64,000 nucleotides of DNA from Terriglobia bacterium (GTDB lineage: Bacteria; Acidobacteriota; Terriglobia; Terriglobales; Acidobacteriaceae): contig JAVUPY010000086.1 in the NCBI GenBank assembly GCA_032252755.1, positions 1 to 64,000 of the forward strand, read 5' to 3'. The position numbers and the translations under genes were made by a program. How positions within the stretch are numbered: the stretch's first letter is position 1; every line of letters starts with the position of its first letter. A model generated the notes under the pieces. That model was given only the letters and a program-made list of their open reading frames with translations. It was not told where the DNA came from and made no database searches. Shown in pieces: positions 16,171-24,689 of this stretch.

Positions 16171-17073
16171 TTGGACCCCAACACTGTTTTCACGGCGGTC
16201 GCGTTCATTTTCGGCCTCGTATTCGGAAGTTTCCTGAACGTCTGCATCTACCGGATGCCACGCGGGCTTTCGGTAGTGGCGCCGCGGTCCGCATGCCCAA
16301 GTTGCAAAAAACCCATCGCTGGTTATGACAACATCCCCGTTGTGAGTTGGCTGGTTTTGCGAGGCCGCTGCCGAAACTGCGGCGCACGCATTGCCGCCAG
16401 GTATATCGGCGTCGAGTTGCTCACCGGCATTCTGTTCGCCGCCTGCTTCTGGGAATTCGGACCGAGTCTCGCGGCGGTGAAGTACACAACGTTCTCGTTC
16501 CTGCTATTAGGGCTCATCTTTACCGATTGCGAGAACCGTCTGTTGCCCGACCTGCTCACGCTGCCGGGCTTTTTCATTGGGCTGGCTTTCAGCCTGGTGG
16601 TGCCGCTCAACGGACTCTTCGAGTTTCTCTATGCCGGCGATTTCAACTGGCGCGCTCTTTCATTGGCGGATGCCCTTCTCGCAGCCTTCATCGGCGGCGG
16701 CTTTATATGGGCTGCCGGAGAACTCTACTTTCGAATGCGCGGCATGCCTGGAATGGGATTCGGCGACGTGAAATTGCTGCTGATGATTGGCGCGTTCCTC
16801 GGTGTTCGGCTGACGGTGCTGACGGTTTTCGCGGCTTCGGTTGGGGCAGCGGTGATCGGGATCGCGATGTTCCCGGCCGTTTATCGCAGGCGACAGAAAG
16901 CCGTATCGTTGAAAAGACGCTTTCCTGACGAGAAAGAACGCCGGCAGGAGGCGTACGATTCTGCCATGCGTTGCATGCGGCTGCCCTTCGGTTCGTTCCT
17001 GGGCGGCGCCGCGCTGTTCGTCACGTTCTTCGGGGAACGTGTCGCGAACTGGTACCTGGGACTTTATCGTTGA
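16171..17073 (+). CDS. pilD: Prepilin leader peptidase / N-methyltransferase
   Basis: A 300-residue inner-membrane aspartic protease (peptidase A24 plus N-terminal methylation domain). It cleaves and methylates type IV pilins and type II secretion pseudopilins. GSFLNVCIYRMPRG opens the methylase domain. Two CxxC pairs (CPSCKKP, CRNCGA) are the zinc motif. The catalytic Asp residues are in TDCENRLLPD and GFGDVK. About seven membrane segments are visible. The start is TTG 16171, the only suitable one. The stop overlaps the next start by 4 bp (TTGA). A possible pilin-like gene begins at 63684. Confidence 0.93.
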   Translation: MDPNTVFTAVAFIFGLVFGSFLNVCIYRMPRGLSVVAPRSACPSCKKPIAGYDNIPVVSWLVLRGRCRNCGARIAARYIGVELLTGILFAACFWEFGPSLAAVKYTTFSFLLLGLIFTDCENRLLPDLLTLPGFFIGLAFSLVVPLNGLFEFLYAGDFNWRALSLADALLAAFIGGGFIWAAGELYFRMRGMPGMGFGDVKLLLMIGAFLGVRLTVLTVFAASVGAAVIGIAMFPAVYRRRQKAVSLKRRFPDEKERRQEAYDSAMRCMRLPFGSFLGGAALFVTFFGERVANWYLGLYR

Positions 17074-18371
17074 AGGACCTGCTGACCAACCCGGTCGTGA
17101 TGCGCGCCATCCTGACATTTGTACTGGCGCTGGCAATGCTAGTTCTCGGCGTCATGTTCATCCGACGCATGCGGCGGTCGATGGTGGAAGAGCCAAGCCC
17201 TCGCCGTTCGACAGGAGACGATTCCGGCTTCGCACTAGAGGCCTATCACGGAGTTATTCAGCGGCTGAAAGAGCAGGAACAGGAGTTGGTTCGGCTTCGA
17301 GCCGAGGCCTCCGCCCGTGCTTCCGCCAGCGAAAACATGAGCGCCGTGGTGCTGACGAATCTCACCTCCGGCGTGCTCCTGTTCAACAACATGGGAATCG
17401 TGCAGCAGGCGAACCAGGCGGCGCGAGGAATTCTCGGATACGCTTCGCCGCTGGGCCTGCACGCGCGCGACATCTTCCGCACCGTTACCGCTCTGCGATT
17501 GGAGAACGGTGAGCACCATTCGACGGGTATCGCGCTGATGCAGGCCGTACAGATCGCCATCGGCCAGGGAACTCCTTTTCGGCGAATGGAAGCCGACTAT
17601 CGAACTCCCGGCGGCGAAGATCGCGTGCTCGGCATCACTCTGTCACCGGTGAAGGGCTCCGCCGGGGAAGGGCTTGGCGCTGCCTGCCTGGTAAGCGACC
17701 TCACCCAGATTACGGCGCTGGAGCGCGAGGCCCGCACACGCCAGAAGATGGCTGCGCTGGGTGAAATGTCTGCCGGAATCGCACACGAGTTCAAGAATTC
17801 GCTCGCTACGATCAGCGGCTACGCTCAGATGCTGGCGAAATCCGAAGACGCAAGCGCACGCGACTTCGGCCAGCGCATTCGAAACGAGACCGCCAACCTC
17901 ACCCGTGTCGTGTCCGACTTTCTGGCGTTTGCACGGGGCCCGCAGACAATTTCGCGGGATCCGGTGGAACTTGCCCCCCTCTTCGACGATTGCGCGCGTG
18001 AAACAGGCGTCGAGCTGCACATCAACGTGGGCGCAGATGTGGTCCTCTCCGGAGACCGGACCGCCCTTCGACAGGCGATCGCCAATCTCTTCCGCAACAG
18101 CGTCGAAGCCAAGGGCAACGACGTACGCATCGACGTCTCGGCCGTTGTGAAGGATAGCGTCGCCGAGGTGCGCATTAAAGATAACGGTCCGGGAATGCCG
18201 CCCGAGGTGCTGGAGAAAATCTTCATTCCCTTCTACACGACCAAGCCGAACGGCACCGGTTTGGGGCTTGCGCTGGTGCACCGCATCGTCAGCGATCACG
18301 GAGGTAAGGTTACCGTGGTCTCTGGCCAGGAGGGCACCACCTTTATACTTTCGCTTCCTGCCACAAACTGA
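17070..18371 (+). CDS. PAS sensor histidine kinase (NtrB/PilS-like)
   Basis: A 433-residue kinase with a single N-terminal membrane helix (about 11-30), a short coiled coil, a PAS domain (about 85-200), a HisKA domain with H239 in GEMSAGIAHEFKNSLATISG, and an HATPase domain (N box LFRNSVEA, G1 DNGPGMPP, F box FIPFYTTK, G2 GTGLGLAL). The membrane anchor and NtrB-like H box suit control of a sigma-54 activator, and one of that kind lies 760 bp downstream at 19133. Coupling to the prepilin peptidase gene suggests a PilS/PilR-like role in pilus or secretion control (inference). The TTG start overlaps the previous stop. Confidence 0.9.
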   Translation: MKDLLTNPVVMRAILTFVLALAMLVLGVMFIRRMRRSMVEEPSPRRSTGDDSGFALEAYHGVIQRLKEQEQELVRLRAEASARASASENMSAVVLTNLTSGVLLFNNMGIVQQANQAARGILGYASPLGLHARDIFRTVTALRLENGEHHSTGIALMQAVQIAIGQGTPFRRMEADYRTPGGEDRVLGITLSPVKGSAGEGLGAACLVSDLTQITALEREARTRQKMAALGEMSAGIAHEFKNSLATISGYAQMLAKSEDASARDFGQRIRNETANLTRVVSDFLAFARGPQTISRDPVELAPLFDDCARETGVELHINVGADVVLSGDRTALRQAIANLFRNSVEAKGNDVRIDVSAVVKDSVAEVRIKDNGPGMPPEVLEKIFIPFYTTKPNGTGLGLALVHRIVSDHGGKVTVVSGQEGTTFILSLPATN

Positions 18372-18455
18372 GGCATCATTGTCCTGAAGGGCGGGCTAGA
18401 ATACCGCCAGAATCGCATTCATCTTTGCCTGCAGCGACTTGAGGCGGGAGTGTCT

Positions 18456-19028
18456 ATGAAGCATCTCTGGAAGTGGGTGGCGTGCTCAATTCTCGTGGTG
18501 GCTGCGACGGCACTTGCCGCTGCGCAGGAACCGCTCGGCGATGTGGCTCGCCAGGAGCGCGCAAAGCCCAAGCCGCACGGCGAAAAAGTCATCACTAATG
18601 ACGACATCCGGTCCGCGGGCCCCGACGTAGTCGCACCAGAGCCGTCTCCGACAGATTCTGCCGAGAAAGCAGGAAAGGACGAAAAAGCCGACGAGAAGAG
18701 CGATCTCACCACGAAAGAAGGTCCTCTGCCTGCGAACGAGGAGATCAAGCGGACCGAGATGTGGAAGAGCAAGATTGCCGCGCAAGAAGCCAAGGTGCAG
18801 AGCCTCGACCAGCAGGTACAGCAGATCGATCGCGATTACAGATTGCGCATGTCGGCCTATTATGCCGATCTCGGACTGCGACTGCGCGACGAAGCTCACT
18901 GGGCCACAGAGGAAAAGAAGTACCACGAAGATATCGCCAAGAAACAGAAGGAACGCGACGCCGAACGGGACAAGTTGGAAGACATGAAAGACGCGGCAAG
19001 ACGCGCTGGGGTTCACGGACTAGATTGA
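18456..19028 (+). CDS. Secreted coiled-coil protein of unknown function
   Basis: A 190-residue exported protein. The signal peptide runs to about residue 23 (CSILVVAATALAAAQ). An acidic, Lys/Asp/Pro-rich low-complexity stretch (about 45-90) is followed by a long charged coiled coil (about 98-185, WKSKIAAQEAKVQSLDQQV and EKKYHEDIAKKQKERDAER). ATG 18456 is chosen because GGGAG lies five bases upstream. No family is recognised. It sits between kinase and response regulator genes on the same strand, so it may belong to the same unit. The stop is followed by a short TCAGTTT-type duplication. Confidence 0.75.
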   Translation: MKHLWKWVACSILVVAATALAAAQEPLGDVARQERAKPKPHGEKVITNDDIRSAGPDVVAPEPSPTDSAEKAGKDEKADEKSDLTTKEGPLPANEEIKRTEMWKSKIAAQEAKVQSLDQQVQQIDRDYRLRMSAYYADLGLRLRDEAHWATEEKKYHEDIAKKQKERDAERDKLEDMKDAARRAGVHGLD

Positions 19029-19132
19029 GTCAGTTTTCAGTTCCCGGTGTAGGTTCTTCGTTGTTCGGTGTTTTGAGGCAGCAGTGAGTTGTATCGGGTT
19101 AAGATTTTCCCGTTTACCGGTTTTGCCGTTGA

Positions 19133-20500
19133 ATGGATTCCATCCTCCTCGTCGAAGACAAAGCTGAATTGCGCGAGATGCTGACGACAGCGCTCGGGCG
19201 CATGGGATATGAAGTCGTTCCCGCGCCGGACGCGCCGCCCGCCATGACGCTGCTGGCTTCGCGACGATTCTCCGCCGTGCTCACCGATTTGCGGCTCCCT
19301 AACGGCAGCGGCATGGATGTGCTCCAGGCCGCGCTCGACAACGATGCGACGCTGCCGGTGGTTTTGATGACTGCGTACGGTTCTGTGCAGCAGGCCGTGC
19401 AGGCCATGCGCGATGGCGCTTTCGACTTCATCGAAAAGCCGATCGACCTCGATCATCTCCAACAGTTGCTCGCACGCGCTATCGAGCGGCAACAACTTCT
19501 GCGAGAAAACGTAGTTCTCCGCGAAGAGACCGCGCGACGCCTGGGCCTGCCGCGCATCCTCGGCGAGCACCCGAAACTGCAGGAAGCCGCCCGCGCCATG
19601 CAGCGTATCGCGCCGAGTGAATCAACCGTATTGCTGCTGGGCGAGAGCGGTACTGGAAAAGAACTCTTCGCCCGCGCGATTCACCAGCTCAGTCCACGGG
19701 CAAAAAAACCGTTCATCGCGATTAACTGTGCTGCAATTCCCGACACACTGGTCGAGAACGAACTCTTCGGTCACGAAAGGGGGGCCTTCACCGGCGCAAA
19801 CCAGCGCAAGGCCGGACGCTTCGAGATGGCCCATGGAGGAACGCTGTTCCTCGACGAAATCGGAGAGGTGCCGCTCACGGTGCAAGCAAAATTGTTGCGT
19901 GCGCTGGAAGAGAAGAAGATCGAGCGCCTTGGCGGCTCGGGCGAAGTCACTGTCGATGTTCGAATCGTCGCGGCCACGAATCGCGACCTCTCGCAGGCCG
20001 CGGCCGCCGGAGAGTTTCGACAAGACCTGTTCTATCGCTTGAACGTCTTCCCTATCGCGATCCCTCCGCTACGCGACCGCGGCGAAGATATTGTGCTGCT
20101 GGCCGAAGCGTTCCTCGACCGTTTCCGTCGCGAGTTAAAGAAGCCGCGCCTGAAGTTCGCCGTCGACGCGCTGTCAGCCCTTCGTGCGCACTCATGGCCC
20201 GGAAATGTCCGGGAGTTGCAAAATGTCATCGAGCGTGCGGCCATTCTCAACGATGCCGAACTCCACGCCGCTGACCTTGGCCTCTCGGCCAACGTTCGCG
20301 CCGCCGCCGCACCCGAAACGGAACTCTCACTCGACGGCTCCCTGGCCGACATCTCTGCACAAGCTGTCCGCGCCGTCGAAAAAGCAAAGATCGAAGCGAC
20401 CCTGCGCGAATGCAAGTGGAACAAGACTGAAGCCGCGCAAAGACTGGGCGTCAGCTACAAGACGTTGCTGACGAAGATTCATGCGTATGGGTTGGATTAG
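19133..20500 (+). CDS. NtrC-family sigma-54 response regulator
   Basis: A 455-residue activator. The receiver domain (1-120) has phospho-Asp D52 in LTDLRLPN. The AAA+ domain (about 145-370) has Walker A GESGTGKE, the sigma-54 contact loop GAFTGA, Walker B GGTLFLDEIGE and the arginine-finger region [15 protein letters not shown] Fis-type helix-turn-helix closes the protein (KWNKTEAAQRLGVSYKTLLTKI). It should open sigma-54 promoters when phosphorylated, probably by the kinase at 17070. The next gene starts within its last 20 bp. Confidence 0.93.
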   Translation: MDSILLVEDKAELREMLTTALGRMGYEVVPAPDAPPAMTLLASRRFSAVLTDLRLPNGSGMDVLQAALDNDATLPVVLMTAYGSVQQAVQAMRDGAFDFIEKPIDLDHLQQLLARAIERQQLLRENVVLREETARRLGLPRILGEHPKLQEAARAMQRIAPSESTVLLLGESGTGKELFARAIHQLSPRAKKPFIAINCAAIPDTLVENELFGHERGAFTGANQRKAGRFEMAHGGTLFLDEIGEVPLTVQAKLLRALEEKKIERLGGSGEVTVDVRIVAATNRDLSQAAAAGEFRQDLFYRLNVFPIAIPPLRDRGEDIVLLAEAFLDRFRRELKKPRLKFAVDALSALRAHSWPGNVRELQNVIERAAILNDAELHAADLGLSANVRAAAAPETELSLDGSLADISAQAVRAVEKAKIEATLRECKWNKTEAAQRLGVSYKTLLTKIHAYGLD

Positions 20501-21026
20501 CTTATCGAACAATTCGATTCTCGGTCGGCCGCCTGAGGTTTCGATCGCTGAAGATACAGACGGTCTCCTGATCAAGGTTGCGCTCCGCCGACGTTTTGCT
20601 GCGGTCGTAAGTGCTATAGCTACGACTGGCTGCGCCCTGATCGTGGCCGACGCATTTGTGCCTCACCGCCTGATGCTCATCATCGTTGCACTTGCCGCAC
20701 TGCTCGGAGTTGTGATGTCCATGCGGGAGCAGACTGTAGAACTTCGGGTAAACAATCTTGATTTCGAGACGCTTGGCTATTTTGGCGGGAGTTATCGCCG
20801 TCGCAGAACTGAACCTCGAATGAGCATCCGGGGCATGGAACATCGCACCAGCGAGAACGTACCGGGGCTGTACGCTGACATGCCCTTTTACTGGGCCTGC
20901 CTTCTTCCCTTCGTCAGTGAACAACAGGCCAACGAAATCATCGAGCGTATCTATCGGAAGTTTCCCGATACCCCGGTCGCGGCGGACCCCTTCACCGAGA
21001 ATTTAACGACCCTGGAATTGGACTGA
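20481..21026 (+). CDS. Hypothetical protein with two membrane helices
   Basis: A 181-residue protein. Two adjacent hydrophobic helices (about 38-58 and 64-80, VSAIATTGCALIVADAF and LMLIIVALAALLGVVMS) form a hairpin, with cytoplasmic flanks like small PH-like membrane proteins. The C-terminal part carries LLPFVSEQQANEIIERIYRKFP. No family is recognised. It overlaps the 3' end of the NtrC-type gene by 20 bp. ATG 20481 or 20487 could be used. Confidence 0.65.
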   Translation: MRMGWISLSNNSILGRPPEVSIAEDTDGLLIKVALRRRFAAVVSAIATTGCALIVADAFVPHRLMLIIVALAALLGVVMSMREQTVELRVNNLDFETLGYFGGSYRRRRTEPRMSIRGMEHRTSENVPGLYADMPFYWACLLPFVSEQQANEIIERIYRKFPDTPVAADPFTENLTTLELD

Positions 21027-21043
21027 GTCTCATCCTTGCTTGG

Positions 21044-21067
21044 GCTGAATGCTGAGTGCTGCCTGCT
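21044..21067. repeat. Heptamer array at the glgA stop codon
   Basis: Three tandem units of GCTGNNT (GCTGAAT, GCTGAGT, GCTGCCT) plus a partial unit end at the glgA stop codon (21066-21068). Confidence 0.7.
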
Positions 21068-22535
21068 ACACCATCATTGGCACCACTCCTGCCGACCGCA
21101 GCACCAGTGCCCGCTCGTAGATCTTGACATACTCCCTGGCCGACGCCGCCCACGAGAAATCCTTGGCCATGCCGTTCTTCATCAGTTGCGACCAGGCGGC
21201 CTTATCAGGAAAAACAGCCAGTGCGCGGTGCAGGGTTTCCAGCAGAGCTTCGCCGCTGTATTCGTGGAACTTGAAGCCAGTTCCCTTCCCGGTTGTCGGG
21301 TCGAAGTTCTCGATCGTATCGTCAAGACCGCCGGTGGCGCGTACCACCGGGACCGTGCCGTACTTCAAGCTGAATATCTGGTTCAACCCGCAGGGCTCGT
21401 AGCGCGAAGGCATCAGGAACATGTCGGCTCCGGCTTCGATTTTGTGCGCCAGCGCGTTGTCGTAGGCGATCTTGAGAGCAAACTTCTGCGGGAACTGCTT
21501 GTTTAAGCGCCGGAATAGATCCTCGTAATCCTTATCGCCCGAGCCGAGGATAACGACAATGACGTTTTCGAGCGCGATTCGATCTGCTACCTGTGAGATG
21601 AGATCAAATCCTTTCTGCGCGGCGAAGCGCGAGACGATCCCCACAACCGGCATCCTGGACTCGGGATTGACGCCGAACTCCTTCAGCAGATCACGCCGGC
21701 ACGCGGCTTTGCCGGTGAGGTCGGCGGCGGAGTAGTGCGCCGCGATGAACTTATCTTTTTCGGGACTCCACTCGTTGTAATCCACTCCATTCACAATTCC
21801 GGCGACCACACCCGACCGCGCGCGCAACACGCCTTCGAGCCCAAAGCCGTATTCTGATGTTTGAATTTCCAGCGCGTATTTGCGGCTCACGGTGGTGATG
21901 TAGTCGGAATAGATGAGCGCGCCCTTGAGGAAGTTCACCTTGCCGTAGAATTCCAGCTTGGTCAGGGTGAACAGGTCCCACGGAAGCATCAGCAGGGGCA
22001 GAGTGTCCGGCGGGAACAGGCCTTGGTAGCCGATGTTGTGCACGGTGAACACGATCGGCACGTCACTGTACGCAGGATCGTCCTGGTAAAGATTGCGCAA
22101 CAGTACGGGGATGAGCGCGGATTGCCAGTCGTGGCAGTGAAACACGTCGGGCACGCCGAGGATTTTGCAGGCCTCGATTACGGCGCGGCTGAAGAGCAGG
22201 AAACGCTCGGCATTGTCGTGATAGTCGCCGAGCGATGTGCCGTATAACGCCTCGCGGTCAAAGAATGGCGGATAATCTATAAAATAGAAATGGACGCCGT
22301 CCACGAGGCCGCCATCGAGCACGGAGCAGAACCGGTACTGGTCGTCAAATGGTACTGTAATGCTCTGGATGAGGACCTTGGGATTGTTCAGCTTGGTCTG
22401 GCGGTACTTGGGGATAAATACGCTGACCTGGTGTCCGAGTTCGGCTAGCGCCCTGGGGAGCGCGCCGACGACATCGGCAAGGCCGCCGGTCTTGGAATAG
22501 GGAACGCACTCCGAAGCGGCGAATGCTATATGCAT
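21066..22535 (-). CDS. glgA: Glycogen synthase (ADP-glucose type)
   Basis: A 489-residue GT5 glycosyltransferase that extends alpha-1,4-glucan from ADP-glucose. The ADP-glucose motif is in YSKTGGLADVVGALP at the N-terminus. HCHDWQSALIP and GIVSRFAAQKGFDL mark the domain boundary. The C-terminal nucleotide-sugar motif is PSRYEPCGLNQIFSLKYGTVPVVRATGGL. The length is typical. AGGAGG stands about seven bases before the ATG. No other glycogen genes are adjacent. Confidence 0.95.
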   Translation of the reverse strand: MHIAFAASECVPYSKTGGLADVVGALPRALAELGHQVSVFIPKYRQTKLNNPKVLIQSITVPFDDQYRFCSVLDGGLVDGVHFYFIDYPPFFDREALYGTSLGDYHDNAERFLLFSRAVIEACKILGVPDVFHCHDWQSALIPVLLRNLYQDDPAYSDVPIVFTVHNIGYQGLFPPDTLPLLMLPWDLFTLTKLEFYGKVNFLKGALIYSDYITTVSRKYALEIQTSEYGFGLEGVLRARSGVVAGIVNGVDYNEWSPEKDKFIAAHYSAADLTGKAACRRDLLKEFGVNPESRMPVVGIVSRFAAQKGFDLISQVADRIALENVIVVILGSGDKDYEDLFRRLNKQFPQKFALKIAYDNALAHKIEAGADMFLMPSRYEPCGLNQIFSLKYGTVPVVRATGGLDDTIENFDPTTGKGTGFKFHEYSGEALLETLHRALAVFPDKAAWSQLMKNGMAKDFSWAASAREYVKIYERALVLRSAGVVPMMV

Positions 22536-22679
22536 GAAAACCTCCTCCGCGCGTGCGCGGCGGAATGATAAATGAAAGAATCAACTTGCGCAGTATTTTG
22601 GATGTTCGCCAAACGGCGATATTCAGCTTGATTTCAAAATCAACGACACTGTAGAGCCTAGCAGAAAGGCGGCATTCCG

Positions 22680-23546
22680 TTGGCAAAAGCAGCCGTGACC
22701 GCAGGTGGCGCAGGCAGCAAGAAACCCAAACTGGGACAGAATTTCCTCGTCGATCACGGCGCCATGCAGCGCATTGTCGACGCGCTCGGCGATGTCACCC
22801 AGGCCACTGTCATGGAGATCGGCCCCGGCAGGGGTGCCCTGACGGATTTCCTCGCCGTGCGCGCTGGAAGGCTTATCGCCGTCGAACTCGATCGCGTGCT
22901 CTCCGCGCAACTGCGCATGCGCTACGCCCGCCTGCCCAATGTCGACGTCATTGAAGCAGACATCCTGAAGACCGACATCGGCACGATCGTCGGGAAGCGC
23001 CCCGGGCCGTTGCGTGACCTGCGCCCTTCAGCGCCGATTAAGGCTCGCGTCGTCGGCAACCTGCCGTACTACATCACCTCGGACATCCTGCTGGCGCTGT
23101 TCGCCGCTCATTACAACATCGATCGCATCGTCATCATGGTGCAGGAAGAGGTCGCGGAGCGACTGGCGGCGAAACCCGGGGGCAGCGAATACGGACTTCT
23201 TTCTGCGACGGCACAGCTCTATGGGAAGGTTGAAAAGCTGTTCACACTCCCGCCCGACGCATTCAATCCGCCCCCTAAAGTGCACTCGGGCGTGGTCCGA
23301 ATCGTGATTGAGCCGCAGTTCGAGGCGCTGCAGGTCGATGAAGAGGGATTTATCGAATTCCTGAAGTTGACCTTCGGCCAGAAACGCAAGACCCTGTTAA
23401 ATAACCTGCGCGACCGATATGGCGCCGAACCCTCGAAGAAAGCCCTCGCCGCCGCAAAGATTAAGCCCGACGTCCGCGCCGAAGCGCTTTCGCTGGAGAA
23501 GATGGCATCGATCTATCAAACACTGAAGAACGGAACTTCGCAGTAG
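22680..23546 (+). CDS. rsmA: 16S rRNA (adenine1518/1519-N6)-dimethyltransferase
   Basis: A 288-residue KsgA-type enzyme that dimethylates two adjacent adenines in helix 45 of 16S rRNA, late in 30S assembly. KPKLGQNFLVD opens the protein. The SAM motif is VMEIGPGRGALTDFL. The catalytic NLPYYIT is present (usual NLPYNI/YITT type). VHSGVVRI and the C-terminal FGQKRKTLLNNL are typical. The start is TTG 22680, with weak AAAGG upstream; GTG 22695 is an alternative. It is closely followed by the MEMO1 gene. Confidence 0.94.
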   Translation: MAKAAVTAGGAGSKKPKLGQNFLVDHGAMQRIVDALGDVTQATVMEIGPGRGALTDFLAVRAGRLIAVELDRVLSAQLRMRYARLPNVDVIEADILKTDIGTIVGKRPGPLRDLRPSAPIKARVVGNLPYYITSDILLALFAAHYNIDRIVIMVQEEVAERLAAKPGGSEYGLLSATAQLYGKVEKLFTLPPDAFNPPPKVHSGVVRIVIEPQFEALQVDEEGFIEFLKLTFGQKRKTLLNNLRDRYGAEPSKKALAAAKIKPDVRAEALSLEKMASIYQTLKNGTSQ

Positions 23547-23558
23547 CGGGAGGTCATT

Positions 23559-24371
23559 ATGGCTTCCGTTGTTCGTCCCCCGGCGGTTGCCGGGCAGTTC
23601 TACCCGGGTCGCGCAGATATCCTGTTGCGCGAAATTCGTGAATACACCTCAACGCAAGCAGAGAAGCAGCCGGCACTCGGCTGCGTCGCTCCTCACGCCG
23701 GATACATGTACTCTGGGAACGTCGCGGGTGCACTCTATGGCTCCTTAAAGCTCCCAAACCGCTACGTGATGCTTTGCCCGAATCACACTGGAATGGGGAC
23801 ACCGCTCGCCATCGTGAGCGAAGGCGCATGGGAGACGCCTCTCGGCCAGGTGCCAATCGACACGCAATTCGCACAATCCTTAAAATCCAAGTTTCCCCTG
23901 CTCGCCGAAGATCCCCTCGCGCATCAGACCGAACACGCCCTTGAAGTACAGCTTCCCTTCCTTCAGGCGCTCGTGAAGAACTTCCAGTTCATTCCAATCA
24001 CGGTCGGCACGAGCCGCCTGGACGCGCTGCAAGGCCTCGGACATGCGATCGCCGAGGTCATCCGCGAACAGAACGTTCCGGCAATGGTCATCGCTTCCAG
24101 CGATATGAACCACTACGAGAGCGATTCCATTACGCGCGTGAAAGATCGCAAGGCGATCGATCGCGTCCTCGCGCTCGATCCAGAGGGACTTCATCAGACC
24201 GTCCAGCGCGAGCACATCACCATGTGCGGATATGGACCGGCAGTGGTCATGCTGACCGCCGCGAAGGCCCTTGGCGCGACCAAAGCGGAACTCGTGAAAT
24301 ACGCGACTTCCGGCGATGTCTCGGGAGAAAGGGATTGGGTGGTGGGATATGCGGGAATCGCGGTCAGGTAA
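23559..24371 (+). CDS. MEMO1-family protein (AmmeMemoRadiSam system protein B)
   Basis: A 270-residue protein of the MEMO family, which shares the fold of class III extradiol dioxygenases. RPPAVAGQFYPG opens it. Conserved His residues appear in APHAGYMYSG, CPNHTG, and ASSDMNHYE. CGYGPAVVML is near the C-terminus. Its biochemical role in bacteria is unsettled. In many genomes it goes with an AMMECR1 protein and a radical SAM enzyme, neither seen here. AGGTCATT precedes the ATG, 12 bp after ksgA. Confidence 0.9.
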   Translation: MASVVRPPAVAGQFYPGRADILLREIREYTSTQAEKQPALGCVAPHAGYMYSGNVAGALYGSLKLPNRYVMLCPNHTGMGTPLAIVSEGAWETPLGQVPIDTQFAQSLKSKFPLLAEDPLAHQTEHALEVQLPFLQALVKNFQFIPITVGTSRLDALQGLGHAIAEVIREQNVPAMVIASSDMNHYESDSITRVKDRKAIDRVLALDPEGLHQTVQREHITMCGYGPAVVMLTAAKALGATKAELVKYATSGDVSGERDWVVGYAGIAVR

Positions 24372-24642
24372 GAAGAGGCGTAGAAATGAAGAAGACGCGT
24401 TGACGCTCAAGAAGCGGTTCCTAAGGAGAGCTATTGAGAATTACGAATATTCCTGGGCACCTGAATACACTAATTCAAGAATGACACCAGCAGCGATGAA
24501 AGAGGGGACCCTCGACTTCGACTACAACGATCCAGAATCGAACGTGGAGCTATGTCCCAGAGGCACGGGTGCGTGGGTGAACGCGCGTGTCTGGGTTCCC
24601 CAGAAATGGCTGAAAGCAAAGCGCTCGGCTCCTCGCAAATAA
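24316..24642 (+). CDS. Small hypothetical protein (uncertain start)
   Basis: A frame of up to 108 residues that ends in DYNDPESNVELCPRGTGAWVNARVWVPQKWLKAK, which looks like real protein sequence. I do not recognise a family. The ATG 24316 start overlaps the MEMO1 gene by 56 bp in another frame, and the first 28 residues are Arg/Lys-rich. TTG 24400 would avoid the overlap and may be the true start. A hairpin follows the stop. Confidence 0.42.
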   Translation: MSREKGIGWWDMRESRSGKKRRRNEEDALTLKKRFLRRAIENYEYSWAPEYTNSRMTPAAMKEGTLDFDYNDPESNVELCPRGTGAWVNARVWVPQKWLKAKRSAPRK

Positions 24643-24645
24643 ATG

Positions 24646-24667
24646 AGGGCGACCTCGCGGTCGCCCT
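24646..24667. terminator. Terminator-like hairpin between convergent genes
   Basis: A perfect 9-bp stem (AGGGCGACC/GGTCGCCCT) with a 4-nt loop lies between stops at 24642 and 24690. T-rich flanks are weak on both strands. Confidence 0.55.
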
Positions 24668-24689
24668 GTTCCATATAAGTCAATGTTTT

